A stretch of DNA of 17,975 bases from Bacteroidota bacterium (GTDB lineage Bacteria; Bacteroidota; Bacteroidia; Bacteroidales; Lentimicrobiaceae): assembly GCA_023428585.1 (NCBI GenBank), contig JAEYXG010000168.1, forward strand, positions 1-17,975. Reading direction: 5' to 3'. The notes beneath the pieces were generated by a model. It saw nothing but the letters and a program-made list of their open reading frames with translations, made no database searches and was not told where the DNA came from. A program made the translations under genes and the position numbers. This document shows positions 6,529-13,879 of this stretch, in pieces (positions within the stretch are counted from its first letter, which is position 1; each line of letters starts with the position of its first letter).

Positions 6529-7656
6529 ATGGGAAAGAAATCTTTATACCTGTTATCGCTATTACTTTTAAGTATTTTCATGTCATCATGCCACATTGGG
6601 CGTTTTTTTTACTACAACTTTGCCAATATAGATGACTATAAGAAATTCCCTCAGGTACCTATCAACAAGGGAGAAAAAGAGTTCCATTTTGAAAACAGAA
6701 TCAACAATTCGCTTCCTCGTCTAATAAACTCATATTCAACATTTCAACCCAAATCGTTTGAGGATTTTCTGAATGAATCAAATACTGTTGCTTTCCTGAT
6801 TGTTCGGAATGATACTTTGATATATGAGTATTATGCTGACAAATATGATACGGCATCGTTCCTGACTTCATTTTCGGTTAATAAGTCAGTAGTCTCTGCC
6901 CTTATGGGAATAGCAATGGATGAGGGATTTATTAAGGATGAAGAGGAACGTATCATTAAATACATTCCTGAATTGGATTCCAGTCTATCAAAGATCACTA
7001 TAAGGCACTTGCTGAATATGAGATCAGGAATTGATTATACTGAGAGTTACAAGAATCCCTTTGTTGATATGCCAAAGTATTATTATGGTACCAACTTGTT
7101 GAAGTATATTTCCAAACTCGATATAAAACAAGATCCTGATACAGAGTTTGAATACATTAGCGTTAATACATTCCTTTTGTCACTTACAATTGAAAGATCA
7201 ACCGGTATGCCTCTAAATCAATTTTTACAAGAAAAGCTTTGGATACCAATGGGGATGGAATATAATGCAACCTATAATGTTGATTCACGCCGAAATCATA
7301 CAATTAAAGGATTTTGCTGCCTTAATGCAAGAGCAAGGGATTACGCTAAATTCGGTCGACTTTATCTGAATAAGGGTAACTGGAATGGAACACAACTCAT
7401 TTCATCTCAATGGATTGAAAAGACATTGAATAATAACGATAATGAGGGAACAAGGAATGAATACACTTATTCATATCAGTGGAGAAGACTCTCATCAGGC
7501 GCCTTTTGGGCTCAAGGAATTTTAGGACAGTTTATTTATTGTGATCCTGCAAACAATCTGATTATTGTGAGAATGGGTAAAAACTATGGTAATGTCAACT
7601 GGATAAAGCTATTCACCAATATTGACTCTGAGAACTATGATTATTACAGAAAATAA
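6529..7656 (+). CDS. Lipoprotein serine hydrolase, class C beta-lactamase/NylB fold
   Basis: A 375-residue exported enzyme. The N-terminus is a lipoprotein signal (hydrophobic core about 6-17, lipobox MSSC, lipidated Cys at 21). The hydrolase domain shows the Ser-x-x-Lys nucleophile motif SVNK (116-119), RHLLNMRSGIDY (159-170) which follows it in this family, and a Tyr-containing second motif EYISVN (208-213). Near the end it has WAQGILGQFIYCDP, at the place of the third (KTG/HxG-like) motif. This arrangement fits esterases, peptidases or 6-aminohexanoate-dimer-type amidases rather than a true beta-lactamase. It is probably held at the outer or inner membrane, facing the periplasm. The residues after Cys21 are His-Ile-Gly-Arg, which do not settle surface export. 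The gene stands alone. Substrate cannot be told from the sequence. Confidence 0.87.
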   Translation: MGKKSLYLLSLLLLSIFMSSCHIGRFFYYNFANIDDYKKFPQVPINKGEKEFHFENRINNSLPRLINSYSTFQPKSFEDFLNESNTVAFLIVRNDTLIYEYYADKYDTASFLTSFSVNKSVVSALMGIAMDEGFIKDEEERIIKYIPELDSSLSKITIRHLLNMRSGIDYTESYKNPFVDMPKYYYGTNLLKYISKLDIKQDPDTEFEYISVNTFLLSLTIERSTGMPLNQFLQEKLWIPMGMEYNATYNVDSRRNHTIKGFCCLNARARDYAKFGRLYLNKGNWNGTQLISSQWIEKTLNNNDNEGTRNEYTYSYQWRRLSSGAFWAQGILGQFIYCDPANNLIIVRMGKNYGNVNWIKLFTNIDSENYDYYRK

Positions 7657-7684
7657 GCGTTATGCATTGGAGTCAACAGAAGTT

Positions 7685-8173
7685 TTATTTCAACGGATCC
7701 CTCAAGTAGAATGCTTCTTTACCGGGATACCAGAACTTCTCTTTGGCTAGCTTTTCAGGATAAGTAAAATAGTGCATAACAGCCTCTGTGCACAATTCCA
7801 TCTTACTGTTATATAGATAAGTATCAATAACAGCAATATTTCTTCTCATTTCCCGTAATTGTGCTTTCAGAAACAAGTTACCCTCATCCATCTTGACCGG
7901 TTTCTTCAATTTCACTTCCATTTCAGCAGTTACCCCTGAAGTATTTAATTTAACGAACACAAACCAGCTTGCAATCTCGTCAAGCATAGTTGCCTGAATT
8001 CCTCCATGTAAAGTATTAAACCAGCCCTGAAAATGGTCAATCGGTTCCCAGCTTGCAGTTACGAATTCATCTTCTTCATGAAAACTGAGCTGAAGTCCAA
8101 AAGGATTGTTTGGTGAGCATCCAAAACATTGGTAGCCTTCGTATTTAGTAAACGGATTGAATAACTTTTTCAT
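7685..8173 (-). CDS. Hotdog-fold thioesterase, PaaI family
   Basis: A 162-residue protein with a single hotdog domain. The hallmark is LHGGIQATMLDEIASW (55-70), where the HGG loop and D65 lie in the thioesterase catalytic region. The front motif CFGCSPNNPFGLQLSF (16-31) is the CxxC-NPxGL signature often seen at the start of this subgroup; its two cysteines (C16, C19) are kept. Members hydrolyse acyl- or aryl-CoA thioesters in the cytoplasm. The C-terminal ~25 residues past the fold (KEKFWYPGKEAFYLRDPLK) look like an extra tail. The gene is alone, convergent with the lipoprotein hydrolase gene and lying after rimO on the same strand with a 106-bp gap. A 13-bp palindrome is found 33 bp upstream of its ATG. 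The substrate is unknown. Confidence 0.87.
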   Translation of the reverse strand: MKKLFNPFTKYEGYQCFGCSPNNPFGLQLSFHEEDEFVTASWEPIDHFQGWFNTLHGGIQATMLDEIASWFVFVKLNTSGVTAEMEVKLKKPVKMDEGNLFLKAQLREMRRNIAVIDTYLYNSKMELCTEAVMHYFTYPEKLAKEKFWYPGKEAFYLRDPLK

Positions 8174-8205
8174 CTTAGCTAATCTCTATTTTGAATATTA
8201 TTGTG

Positions 8206-8218
8206 CCAAGTCACTTGG
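8206..8218. repeat. Perfect palindrome CCAAGTcACTTGG upstream of the thioesterase gene
   Basis: Two 6-bp arms flank a single C, 33 bp upstream of the thioesterase ATG and 61 bp past the rimO stop. It is too short and lacks a T-tract, so it is not a terminator; a dimeric repressor operator is the natural guess. No role is proven. Confidence 0.3.
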
Positions 8219-8279
8219 TAAAGCAAGAATATATGAAGTGTTAATGTTGAACGAAGCAAACAAACAATCAAATGCTCTT

Positions 8280-9611
8280 TTAAGTTACAATTTCTCCGAA
8301 AAGGTCATACATATCATATCCGCTAACTTTTACATTGACAAATTTGCCATTATGGAGATCATCGGTATTATAAGATCCTTCAACCACTGATACAATAACT
8401 TCATTATCAACTTCAGGGGAATCAAATTCACTTCTACCAATCCATGTATTATCTTCCTTCCGGTCAAGTATTACTTTAATTATCTGCCCGACCATAGAGG
8501 CATTCCTGGTTTCGGAAATTTGCTGCTGCAACGTCATCAGTTGCTCGGCGCGACGTGCTTTAACAGCTGGTCGGATATCATCAATCAATTTATAGGCAGG
8601 GGTATTTTCCTCATGAGAATAGGTAAATACGCCTAACCTTTCGAAGCGCATTTGTTTAACAAACTGTTTAAGTTCATTGAATTCGTCATTGGTTTCACCC
8701 GGATAACCTACGATCAAGCTAGTTCTTATTGCTATTTCCGGAACTTTCATTCGAATGTTTTCAATCAAATTTCTTGTATCATCACCGCTTAACCCACGTT
8801 TCATAGATTTCAATATACGGTTGTTAATATGCTGCAAAGGGATGTCAATATATTTACAAACCTTAGGATTATCTCTCATGACATCAAGTATTTGCATTGG
8901 AAACTTGAGAGGATATGCGTAATGCAATCTAATCCATTCAATTCCATTAACTTCACTAAGCCTTTCAATCAATTGGGCCAGATATTGCTTCCCATAAATA
9001 TCTTTTCCATACCATGTAAGATCTTGAGCAATCAGCATAATTTCCTTCACACCTGAAGCTGCAAGGAACTCAGCTTCTTTTATTAACTCTTCAACCGGCT
9101 TGGAGATATTCTTACCTCTTATGATAGGGATAGCACAGAAAGCACATTTGTGGTCACAACCTTCGGCTATTTTCAAATAGGAATAATGTGAAGGGGTGGT
9201 AATAATTCTTTCACTTAGTAATTCCTTTCTAAATGGCGCATTCAAAGTCTGCAGTAGAGCATTCAAATCATTAACTCCATAAAAACCATCAGCTTCCGGT
9301 ATTTCAGCTTGTAGCTCTTTTCTGTATCTTTCAGAGAGACATCCCATTACATACAGTTGGTCAATTTTACCTTCTTTGCGAAGATCGGACCAGTAAAGAA
9401 TGGTATTTATTGATTCTTCTTTCGCATCATTGATAAAGCCACAGGTATTAATAATGACTACGTTAGAATGAGTATTTGTATCATGTTGTATCTCAAATCC
9501 TGCCGCTTTCAACTGACGTAGCATGAACTCAGAATCAACAAGGTTTTTGGAACAACCAAGAGTTATAACGTTTACCGATTTATGATTTACAAGTTTTGTC
9601 TTCAAAGGCAA
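8280..9611 (-). CDS. rimO: RimO, ribosomal protein uS12 methylthiotransferase
   Basis: A 443-residue radical-SAM enzyme that adds a methylthio group to a conserved aspartate of ribosomal protein S12, next to the decoding centre. The N-terminal MTTase domain opens with TLGCSKNLVDSE (C20), which is the RimO-specific form; two more cluster cysteines are at C57 and C91. The radical-SAM CxxxCxxC motif is C152-C156-C159 (CDHKCAFC). A C-terminal TRAM domain (about 375-443) binds substrate. The open frame begins with TTG at 9611; a second TTG at 9605 gives MKTK..., which fits homologues better, and no ATG lies between these and the conserved core. The gene follows ftsY by 97 bp on the same strand, the order common in this phylum. 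Identification is secure; the exact start is not. Confidence 0.95.
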   Translation of the reverse strand: MPLKTKLVNHKSVNVITLGCSKNLVDSEFMLRQLKAAGFEIQHDTNTHSNVVIINTCGFINDAKEESINTILYWSDLRKEGKIDQLYVMGCLSERYRKELQAEIPEADGFYGVNDLNALLQTLNAPFRKELLSERIITTPSHYSYLKIAEGCDHKCAFCAIPIIRGKNISKPVEELIKEAEFLAASGVKEIMLIAQDLTWYGKDIYGKQYLAQLIERLSEVNGIEWIRLHYAYPLKFPMQILDVMRDNPKVCKYIDIPLQHINNRILKSMKRGLSGDDTRNLIENIRMKVPEIAIRTSLIVGYPGETNDEFNELKQFVKQMRFERLGVFTYSHEENTPAYKLIDDIRPAVKARRAEQLMTLQQQISETRNASMVGQIIKVILDRKEDNTWIGRSEFDSPEVDNEVIVSVVEGSYNTDDLHNGKFVNVKVSGYDMYDLFGEIVT

Positions 9612-9708
9612 GGTGAATTAAAATGGAACACAATTAATGTGATAACTAATATTGTCAAATCAAAGAATATTAATAGAGGAATGATCAGGTCGATCAAACG
9701 TTAAAATG

Positions 9709-10665
9709 TTAGGAGTTAAATAGGGAATCAACAAACTCCTCTTTAACGAAAGGTTGCAAATCAGTAATCTTCTCGCCAATTCCAATATACTTGACAGGAA
9801 TTTTAAACTGATCACTAATACCAATAACTACACCACCCTTAGCAGTTCCGTCGAGCTTAGTTAGGGCCAAAGCATTGACTTCAGTAGCAGCAGTAAACTG
9901 TCGTGCCTGTTCAATAGCGTTTTGTCCTGTAGAAGCATCAAGAACGAGCAGAATTTCATGAGGTGCCGAAGGGAGTAGCTTTTGCATAACTTTTCTAATC
10001 TTTGAAAGTTCGTTCATAAGGTTAACCTTATTGTGCAATCGTCCTGCAGTATCTATGATCAGGACGTCGGCATTACGTGCAATGGCTGATTTCAGGGCAT
10101 CAAAAGCAACAGAAGCCGGATCTGCACCCATACCCTGTGTAATGCAGGGGACTCCTACCCTATCAGCCCAGATTTCCAGTTGTGAAACAGCAGCGGCTCT
10201 AAAAGTATCAGCGGCTCCCAGTACCACGTTTTTACCAGCATTCTTGAATTGATGAGCTAGTTTGCCAATGGTGGTAGTTTTGCCTACTCCATTTACACCA
10301 ACTACCATTATAACATAAGGAGTATCACGTTTAGGGAAGTCAAAATCCCTGATTAGATCAGGGTGCTCGGTTTCATCAAGAAGTTCAATAATTTCCTCCC
10401 TTAGAATTCTATTTAACTCACCAATGCCTAAGTATTTATCGCGTGCAACTCTTTTTTCAATTCTATCAATAATACGCAGGGTTGTTTCAACACCAACATC
10501 AGAAGTTACAAGAATTTCTTCCAAATTATCAAGCACTTGATCATCAACAGTTGATTTGCCAACAACAGCCTTTGATAACTTACTAAAGAAATTATCTTTA
10601 GTTTTTTCAAGTCCTTTATCAAGTTCTTGTTTTTTATCTTTTGAGAAGATGGAGAAAAAACCCAT
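9709..10665 (-). CDS. ftsY: FtsY, signal recognition particle receptor
   Basis: A 318-residue SRP-GTPase that docks ribosome-SRP complexes at the membrane so that inner-membrane proteins can be inserted cotranslationally. The start is the ATG at 10665 (MGFFSIFSKDKK). The frame is open to 10734, but the extra residues are coded through the terminator of the upstream gene pair, so they are not real. The protein has a short basic N-terminal region, an N domain (about 25-110) and the G domain with GVNGVGKTTTIGK (123-135), DTFRAAAVSQL (153-163), DTAGRLHN (205-212) and TKLDGTAKGG (269-278). There is no long acidic A domain, as is usual outside the proteobacteria. It is separated by a terminator from DUF4295-rpmG and may be cotranscribed with rimO downstream. 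Confidence 0.95.
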   Translation of the reverse strand: MGFFSIFSKDKKQELDKGLEKTKDNFFSKLSKAVVGKSTVDDQVLDNLEEILVTSDVGVETTLRIIDRIEKRVARDKYLGIGELNRILREEIIELLDETEHPDLIRDFDFPKRDTPYVIMVVGVNGVGKTTTIGKLAHQFKNAGKNVVLGAADTFRAAAVSQLEIWADRVGVPCITQGMGADPASVAFDALKSAIARNADVLIIDTAGRLHNKVNLMNELSKIRKVMQKLLPSAPHEILLVLDASTGQNAIEQARQFTAATEVNALALTKLDGTAKGGVVIGISDQFKIPVKYIGIGEKITDLQPFVKEEFVDSLFNS

Positions 10666-10723
10666 AGTAATAAATAAATGATAAGTAAGGCAAAAGTAAT
10701 CAAAAGGGAAAGACCTCAATATA

Positions 10724-10769
10724 CAAAAATACAAAACAGGGTCTTTTCCATTAACAAGAAAAGGCCCTG
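10724..10769 (-). terminator. Terminator between the DUF4295 gene and ftsY
   Basis: Arms CAGGGCCTTTTC and GAAAAGACCCTG (minus strand; 10758-10769 and 10737-10748) form a 12-bp stem with one G-U pair. They are followed by TTTTGTATTTTTG, 22 bp past the DUF4295 stop. The T-rich tail lies on the minus-strand side. Confidence 0.75.
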
Positions 10770-10790
10770 CTTATATTATTTCGGTAGAAA

Positions 10791-10946
10791 TTATTTTTTC
10801 GAAAGGAAATCTTTAACCTGATCGTTAGGTAAAATAGTTTCTTTAAATGAGTAGGCACCTGTTTTTTCCGACCTAACCATTCTAATAACCTTTGCATAAT
10901 CCTTACCCGAAGAAGTTCTAAGGGTAGCAACAACTTTCTTTGCCAT
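10791..10946 (-). CDS. DUF4295 small basic protein, rpmG-ftsY linker
   Basis: I translated this 51-residue protein by reading the minus strand in the gap between rpmG and ftsY. It starts MAKKVVATLRTSSGKDYAKV and ends QVKDFLSKK. It is the Bacteroidota family DUF4295, which sits between rpmG and ftsY in many genomes of the phylum. It is strongly basic and small, and its company suggests a link to the ribosome, but no function is established that I know of. Its ATG at 10946 is 9 bp after the rpmG stop, so the two are cotranscribed. A terminator follows. A longer overlapping frame here (10751-10933) is a shadow. Confidence is high because the sequence matches the family from end to end. Confidence 0.93.
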   Translation of the reverse strand: MAKKVVATLRTSSGKDYAKVIRMVRSEKTGAYSFKETILPNDQVKDFLSKK

Positions 10947-10955
10947 GGTGCTTTA

Positions 10956-11144
10956 TTATTTAATTTCTTTGTGGATAGTCATTTTACGGAGAATGGGATT
11001 ATACTTCTTAATCTCAAGTCTCTCAGGTGTATTTTTCTTGTTTTTAGTGGTTATGTACCTTGAAGTGCCTGGCATACCACTGGTCTTATGCTCAGTACAT
11101 TCTAAAATCACCTGAATTCGTGCTTCTTTGCTCTTCTTAGCCAT
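10956..11144 (-). CDS. rpmG: Ribosomal protein bL33
   Basis: A 62-residue protein of the large ribosomal subunit, near the E site. The sequence MAKKSKEARIQVILECTEHK, followed by SRYITTKNKKNTPERLEIKKYNPILRK, is the normal L33 pattern. Only one of the cysteines used for zinc in C+ forms is present, so this is a zinc-free (C-) form. In many Bacteroidota rpmB (L28) lies directly upstream, but here there is no rpmB; the gene is led by its own consensus promoter 30 bp away and the neighbour is the divergent xerD. It is cotranscribed with the DUF4295 gene. Confidence 0.96.
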   Translation of the reverse strand: MAKKSKEARIQVILECTEHKTSGMPGTSRYITTKNKKNTPERLEIKKYNPILRKMTIHKEIK

Positions 11145-11173
11145 TGTTGTAAAGCCTTTAATTTTTAGGACTG

Positions 11174-11203
11174 CAAAAATACAAAATATTTTGGAAGTTC
11201 CAA
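11174..11203 (-). promoter_or_regulatory. Promoter of rpmG - DUF4295
   Basis: The minus strand shows TTG (11201-11203), a 19-bp spacer and TATTTTTG (11174-11181): a full match to the Bacteroidota TTG-N19-TAnnTTTG promoter. The predicted start is near 11167, giving a leader of about 23 nt before the rpmG ATG at 11144. Confidence 0.8.
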
Positions 11204-11263
11204 ATGGTAGAATAAAAAAAACGGCAACATTACATTTTTAATGCTTTAAGTGGTTGAATACTT

Positions 11264-11271
11264 TAAATTTG
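11264..11271 (+). promoter_or_regulatory. Candidate -7 promoter element for xerD
   Basis: TAAATTTG matches TAnnTTTG perfectly. The predicted start near 11278 lies after the frame's first ATG (11250) and before the ATG at 11310, which favours the downstream start. No well-spaced TTG is seen. Confidence 0.45.
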
Positions 11272-11309
11272 CGGTTTACCTTTTGACTTCAAAGTTAGTC
11301 AAAATAAGC

Positions 11310-12230
11310 ATGCAGTCTATGCAGTGGGAGTTACTAATTAAGGGATTTAGAGCTTGGTTACAGATAGAGCGTTCCCTATCAACCAACACTATTGAGGCAT
11401 ACTGTAGTGATATAGTGAAGCTTTCCAAATACATTTCATCAGATCAGACGGGTTTATTGCCGGGTGATCTGAGGCTAGCACACCTGCAAGATTTTGTAAA
11501 AGCTCTTTCTTCGGTTGATATTGAAGCCAGCAGCCAATCGAGAATTATTTCTGGTATTCGTTCTTTTTACAGATACTTGATTACAGAGAATATTATTAAA
11601 GAGAACCCAACAGAGTTGCTCGAAATGCCAAAAATAGGGAGAAAGTTACCGGCAGTCCTTTCACAACTAGAGATCGAGAAAATGATCGGTGTTATTGACC
11701 TAAGCAATCCACTTGGTGAAAGGAACAAGGCCATAATAGAAACCTTATATGGTTGTGGCCTGCGGGTTAGTGAGCTGATTGAACTAAAACTCACCAATCT
11801 ATTTCTTGAGGAAGGATATGTTATAATAATAGGAAAAGGTAATAAACAGAGATTGGTACCTATAGGCCCAAGAGTTATACAACAAATTCAGCGATACAGG
11901 GATTATTGCCGGGTCCATCTGCCAATAAAGAATGGCCATGAGAATATACTATACTTGAACCAGTATGGAAGGAAACTAACAAGAGCAATGATTTTTGAGA
12001 TTGTAAAAAAAACAGGTAGCATGGCAGGTGTCAAAAAAACAATTAGCCCCCATACATTCAGACATTCATTTGCAACTCATCTTGTTGAGAATGGTGCAGA
12101 TCTCCGTGCAGTTCAAGACATGTTAGGACATGCTTTTATAACTACAACGGAGATCTATACTCATATTGACCGCGAATATCTTAGAGATAATATATTAAAA
12201 TTTCATCCGCTGAATAAAGGTTTCAATTAG
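11310..12230 (+). CDS. xerD: Tyrosine recombinase XerD/XerC type
   Basis: A 306-residue site-specific recombinase of the kind that resolves chromosome dimers at dif. The SAM-like N-terminal core-binding domain (about 4-90, with ERSLSTNTIEAYCSDI) is followed by the catalytic domain. This has the full active set: R152 (GLRVSEL), K176 (GKGNKQRLVP), H248 and R251 (SPHTFRHSFATHL), H274 (MLGH) and the nucleophile Y283 (EIYTHID). Both domains and the C-terminal tail fit XerD in length (about 300). The frame is open from an ATG at 11250, but a -7 box at 11264-11271 and homology with the family start point to the ATG at 11310 (or 11319). It stands alone among housekeeping genes with no phage or integron genes nearby, so a chromosomal Xer role is likely. 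XerC cannot be ruled out from sequence alone. Confidence 0.9.
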   Translation: MQSMQWELLIKGFRAWLQIERSLSTNTIEAYCSDIVKLSKYISSDQTGLLPGDLRLAHLQDFVKALSSVDIEASSQSRIISGIRSFYRYLITENIIKENPTELLEMPKIGRKLPAVLSQLEIEKMIGVIDLSNPLGERNKAIIETLYGCGLRVSELIELKLTNLFLEEGYVIIIGKGNKQRLVPIGPRVIQQIQRYRDYCRVHLPIKNGHENILYLNQYGRKLTRAMIFEIVKKTGSMAGVKKTISPHTFRHSFATHLVENGADLRAVQDMLGHAFITTTEIYTHIDREYLRDNILKFHPLNKGFN

Positions 12231-12262
12231 CAGCTTTCTGAAATGATAAAGATGAAAAAATA

Positions 12263-12751
12263 CTAATCTTCATCTTCATCAAATTCTTCTATCTCACCAT
12301 CTTCATTTACAAAAACACCCCAATTAACAGTAATCAGGTCATTGTCCTGAAAATAAAAATCGATTAGACCTTCATCGAAAGAAACCCTTTTCTCACCCCA
12401 CTCCTCTTCTTCCTTATCTATCTGGGTAAGACCATTTTCCTTCATTAATTCGATGATTTGTTTTTCGTTCATTTCGAATACCTTCTTGCCAAAAAGGGTT
12501 GCATCGGCATTATCCGTCTCAAAACATGATAATACATGGTTATTCTTACCTTCAAAGAATACTGTTAATCCTTCATTATCATATTCCCAAAGAATCGTAT
12601 CGAGTTCTTCATCAAATTCATCACCATCTTCGCTAAGCTTCTTAGTTTCCTGTGGTTTTCCCAAGATTTTCTCAACGGTTGCAGGTGTATCTCCAAATTT
12701 AAGGTCATTAAGACCTTCAAGGAGGAGTATTTCCAAGTTTAGTTTTTCCAT
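12263..12751 (-). CDS. Acidic hypothetical protein, possible SmpA/BamE-like fold
   Basis: A 162-residue, very acidic protein; the C-terminus is a run of Asp and Glu (EIEEFDEDED). There is no signal peptide or membrane segment, so it should be cytoplasmic. The N-terminal stretch LNDLKFGDTPATVEKILGKPQE (14-35) follows the pattern 'G-x-x-x-x-x-V-x-x-x-L-G-x-P' of SmpA/OmlA/BamE-type domains, which usually bind other proteins. The middle carries a second, weaker copy of a similar pattern (about 87-110, LFGKKVFEMNEKQIIELMKENGL). I do not recognise a named family and give no function. It lies 50 bp downstream of the SDR gene on the same strand and could be cotranscribed. It is convergent with xerD. 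Confidence 0.75.
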   Translation of the reverse strand: MEKLNLEILLLEGLNDLKFGDTPATVEKILGKPQETKKLSEDGDEFDEELDTILWEYDNEGLTVFFEGKNNHVLSCFETDNADATLFGKKVFEMNEKQIIELMKENGLTQIDKEEEEWGEKRVSFDEGLIDFYFQDNDLITVNWGVFVNEDGEIEEFDEDED

Positions 12752-12801
12752 TTCGATTTGATTTATAAATGATTTATAATGTTTTATTGCATTCTTTCCT
12801 A

Positions 12802-13611
12802 TTATGATAATGGTGAATCGGGCTCTTTTTTCATTTGGTTGTAGGCTAATTTACTAACAAGCGAGGGGAAGAACTTATTAAGGAATACGGTGAATTTACC
12901 TTCTACAAATGTGAGTATCAATGAGTTTCTTCGCTTAATAACAGCCTTGACAATTTTATTTGCTGCCGTTTCAGCTGACATCATTTCACTTTCATTACGA
13001 GGTGTTGCACCCTGTGGCTTTCCATTTGACGTAAGTGCGGTATTTCGTATGTTGCTTGCAGTAAACCCAGGTGCAACTACCAATACATGTAGTCCCGACT
13101 TTGTATTCTCACTCCGGAGAGTATCAAGAAATCCCCTGACTGCAAACTTGGATGCTGAATATCCTGTTCTACCTGGTAATCCAATATATCCTGCTACTGA
13201 TATTATACCAACCAAACTACCATTTGCCTTTAAGAGATATGGCAGTGCATACTTTGTGCAATATACTGTTCCCCAAAAATTAACATTCATCAGCTTACGC
13301 AATACATCCAGGTCGGTATTGATAAATGCTGCCCTCATGGATATTCCGGCATTATTGACTAAGATGTCAATGGTGCCAAATTGATTTATGGTTGTATCTA
13401 TTAAATTTTGACAATCAGCTTCATTACTTACATCGCAAGGAATAGTGGTTACTTCAATACCTTTGTGCTGAAGATTAATTTTTGCCTGTTCAAGCTTTCC
13501 TTGATCTCTTGCTGCAATCACAATCCTTGCTCCTAGCTTGCCAAATTCATCAGCCAATGCATAGCCAATACCTGACGACCCGCCGGTGATAATGACCACT
13601 TTATCTTTCAC
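12802..13611 (-). CDS. Short-chain dehydrogenase/reductase (SDR, DHRS7-like)
   Basis: A 269-residue classical SDR that uses NAD(P)H to reduce or oxidise an alcohol/ketone. The cofactor motif TGGSSGIG is at 9-16, NNAG at 86-89, and the catalytic triad is S138, Y151 (YSASK) and K155. The stretch LHVLVVAPGFTASNIRNTAL matches the DHRS7-type subgroup. The C-terminal ~35 residues are hydrophobic and basic (FVEGKFTVFLNKFFPSLVSKL), which could let it sit on the membrane surface; lipid-related substrates are therefore possible, but this is inference. The start codon is GTG, the only usable start, as an in-frame stop lies four codons upstream. The acidic unknown gene follows at 50 bp. The 268 bp between this gene and the alpha/beta hydrolase gene hold no ORF, RNA or repeat that I can support. 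Confidence 0.9.
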   Translation of the reverse strand: MKDKVVIITGGSSGIGYALADEFGKLGARIVIAARDQGKLEQAKINLQHKGIEVTTIPCDVSNEADCQNLIDTTINQFGTIDILVNNAGISMRAAFINTDLDVLRKLMNVNFWGTVYCTKYALPYLLKANGSLVGIISVAGYIGLPGRTGYSASKFAVRGFLDTLRSENTKSGLHVLVVAPGFTASNIRNTALTSNGKPQGATPRNESEMMSAETAANKIVKAVIKRRNSLILTFVEGKFTVFLNKFFPSLVSKLAYNQMKKEPDSPLS

Positions 13612-13879
13612 AATATGCTCTCATTAAATTTAGTGCAAGTTACGATTTATTTGAAGATGAGGCTACTTGCCTTGAAAGGTTGCTCAAGCTTTTTTTATGA
13701 AAGCTACAATTGGAATCTGCACCGATTATTCAAATTGTTTGCTATGTAATTGCAATTAAACAACTTTATAATTTAAATCTGTAACAGCAATAACATGGAG
13801 CTTGGTTGCTTGAAGCACAATGATGCATCTAAAAGCCAAGCAATAGTAAAATCTTGAACAAATTAGATAAAAGACTGTC

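Noticed and set aside
6529..7656. Antibiotic-resistance beta-lactamase
   Set aside because: The second and third active-site motifs differ from class C enzymes, and the overall pattern fits NylB-like esterase/amidase lipoproteins.
10666..10734. Longer N-terminus of FtsY
   Set aside because: The extra 23 codons run up to the terminator hairpin of the DUF4295 transcript, and the family starts with MGFFSIF-type sequence.
10751..10933. 60-codon open frame between rpmG and ftsY
   Set aside because: It is another frame of the DUF4295 gene, whose own frame gives a full-length family match.
11250..11309. Extra 20 N-terminal codons of XerD
   Set aside because: A perfect -7 box lies within it, so it would not be transcribed; the family length is reached from the ATG at 11310.
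11310..12230. Integrase of a mobile element
   Set aside because: No att-like repeats, tRNA, excisionase, phage or transposition genes are nearby; the neighbours are housekeeping genes and the length fits chromosomal Xer.
12251..12290. Hairpin between xerD and the acidic gene (GATGAA / TTCATC)
   Set aside because: The arms are short and the right arm is part of repeated Asp/Glu codons of the acidic protein; no convincing terminator.
12890..13384. 164-codon plus-strand frame
   Set aside because: It lies opposite the SDR gene, which has complete catalytic motifs; the plus-strand peptide shows no domain.
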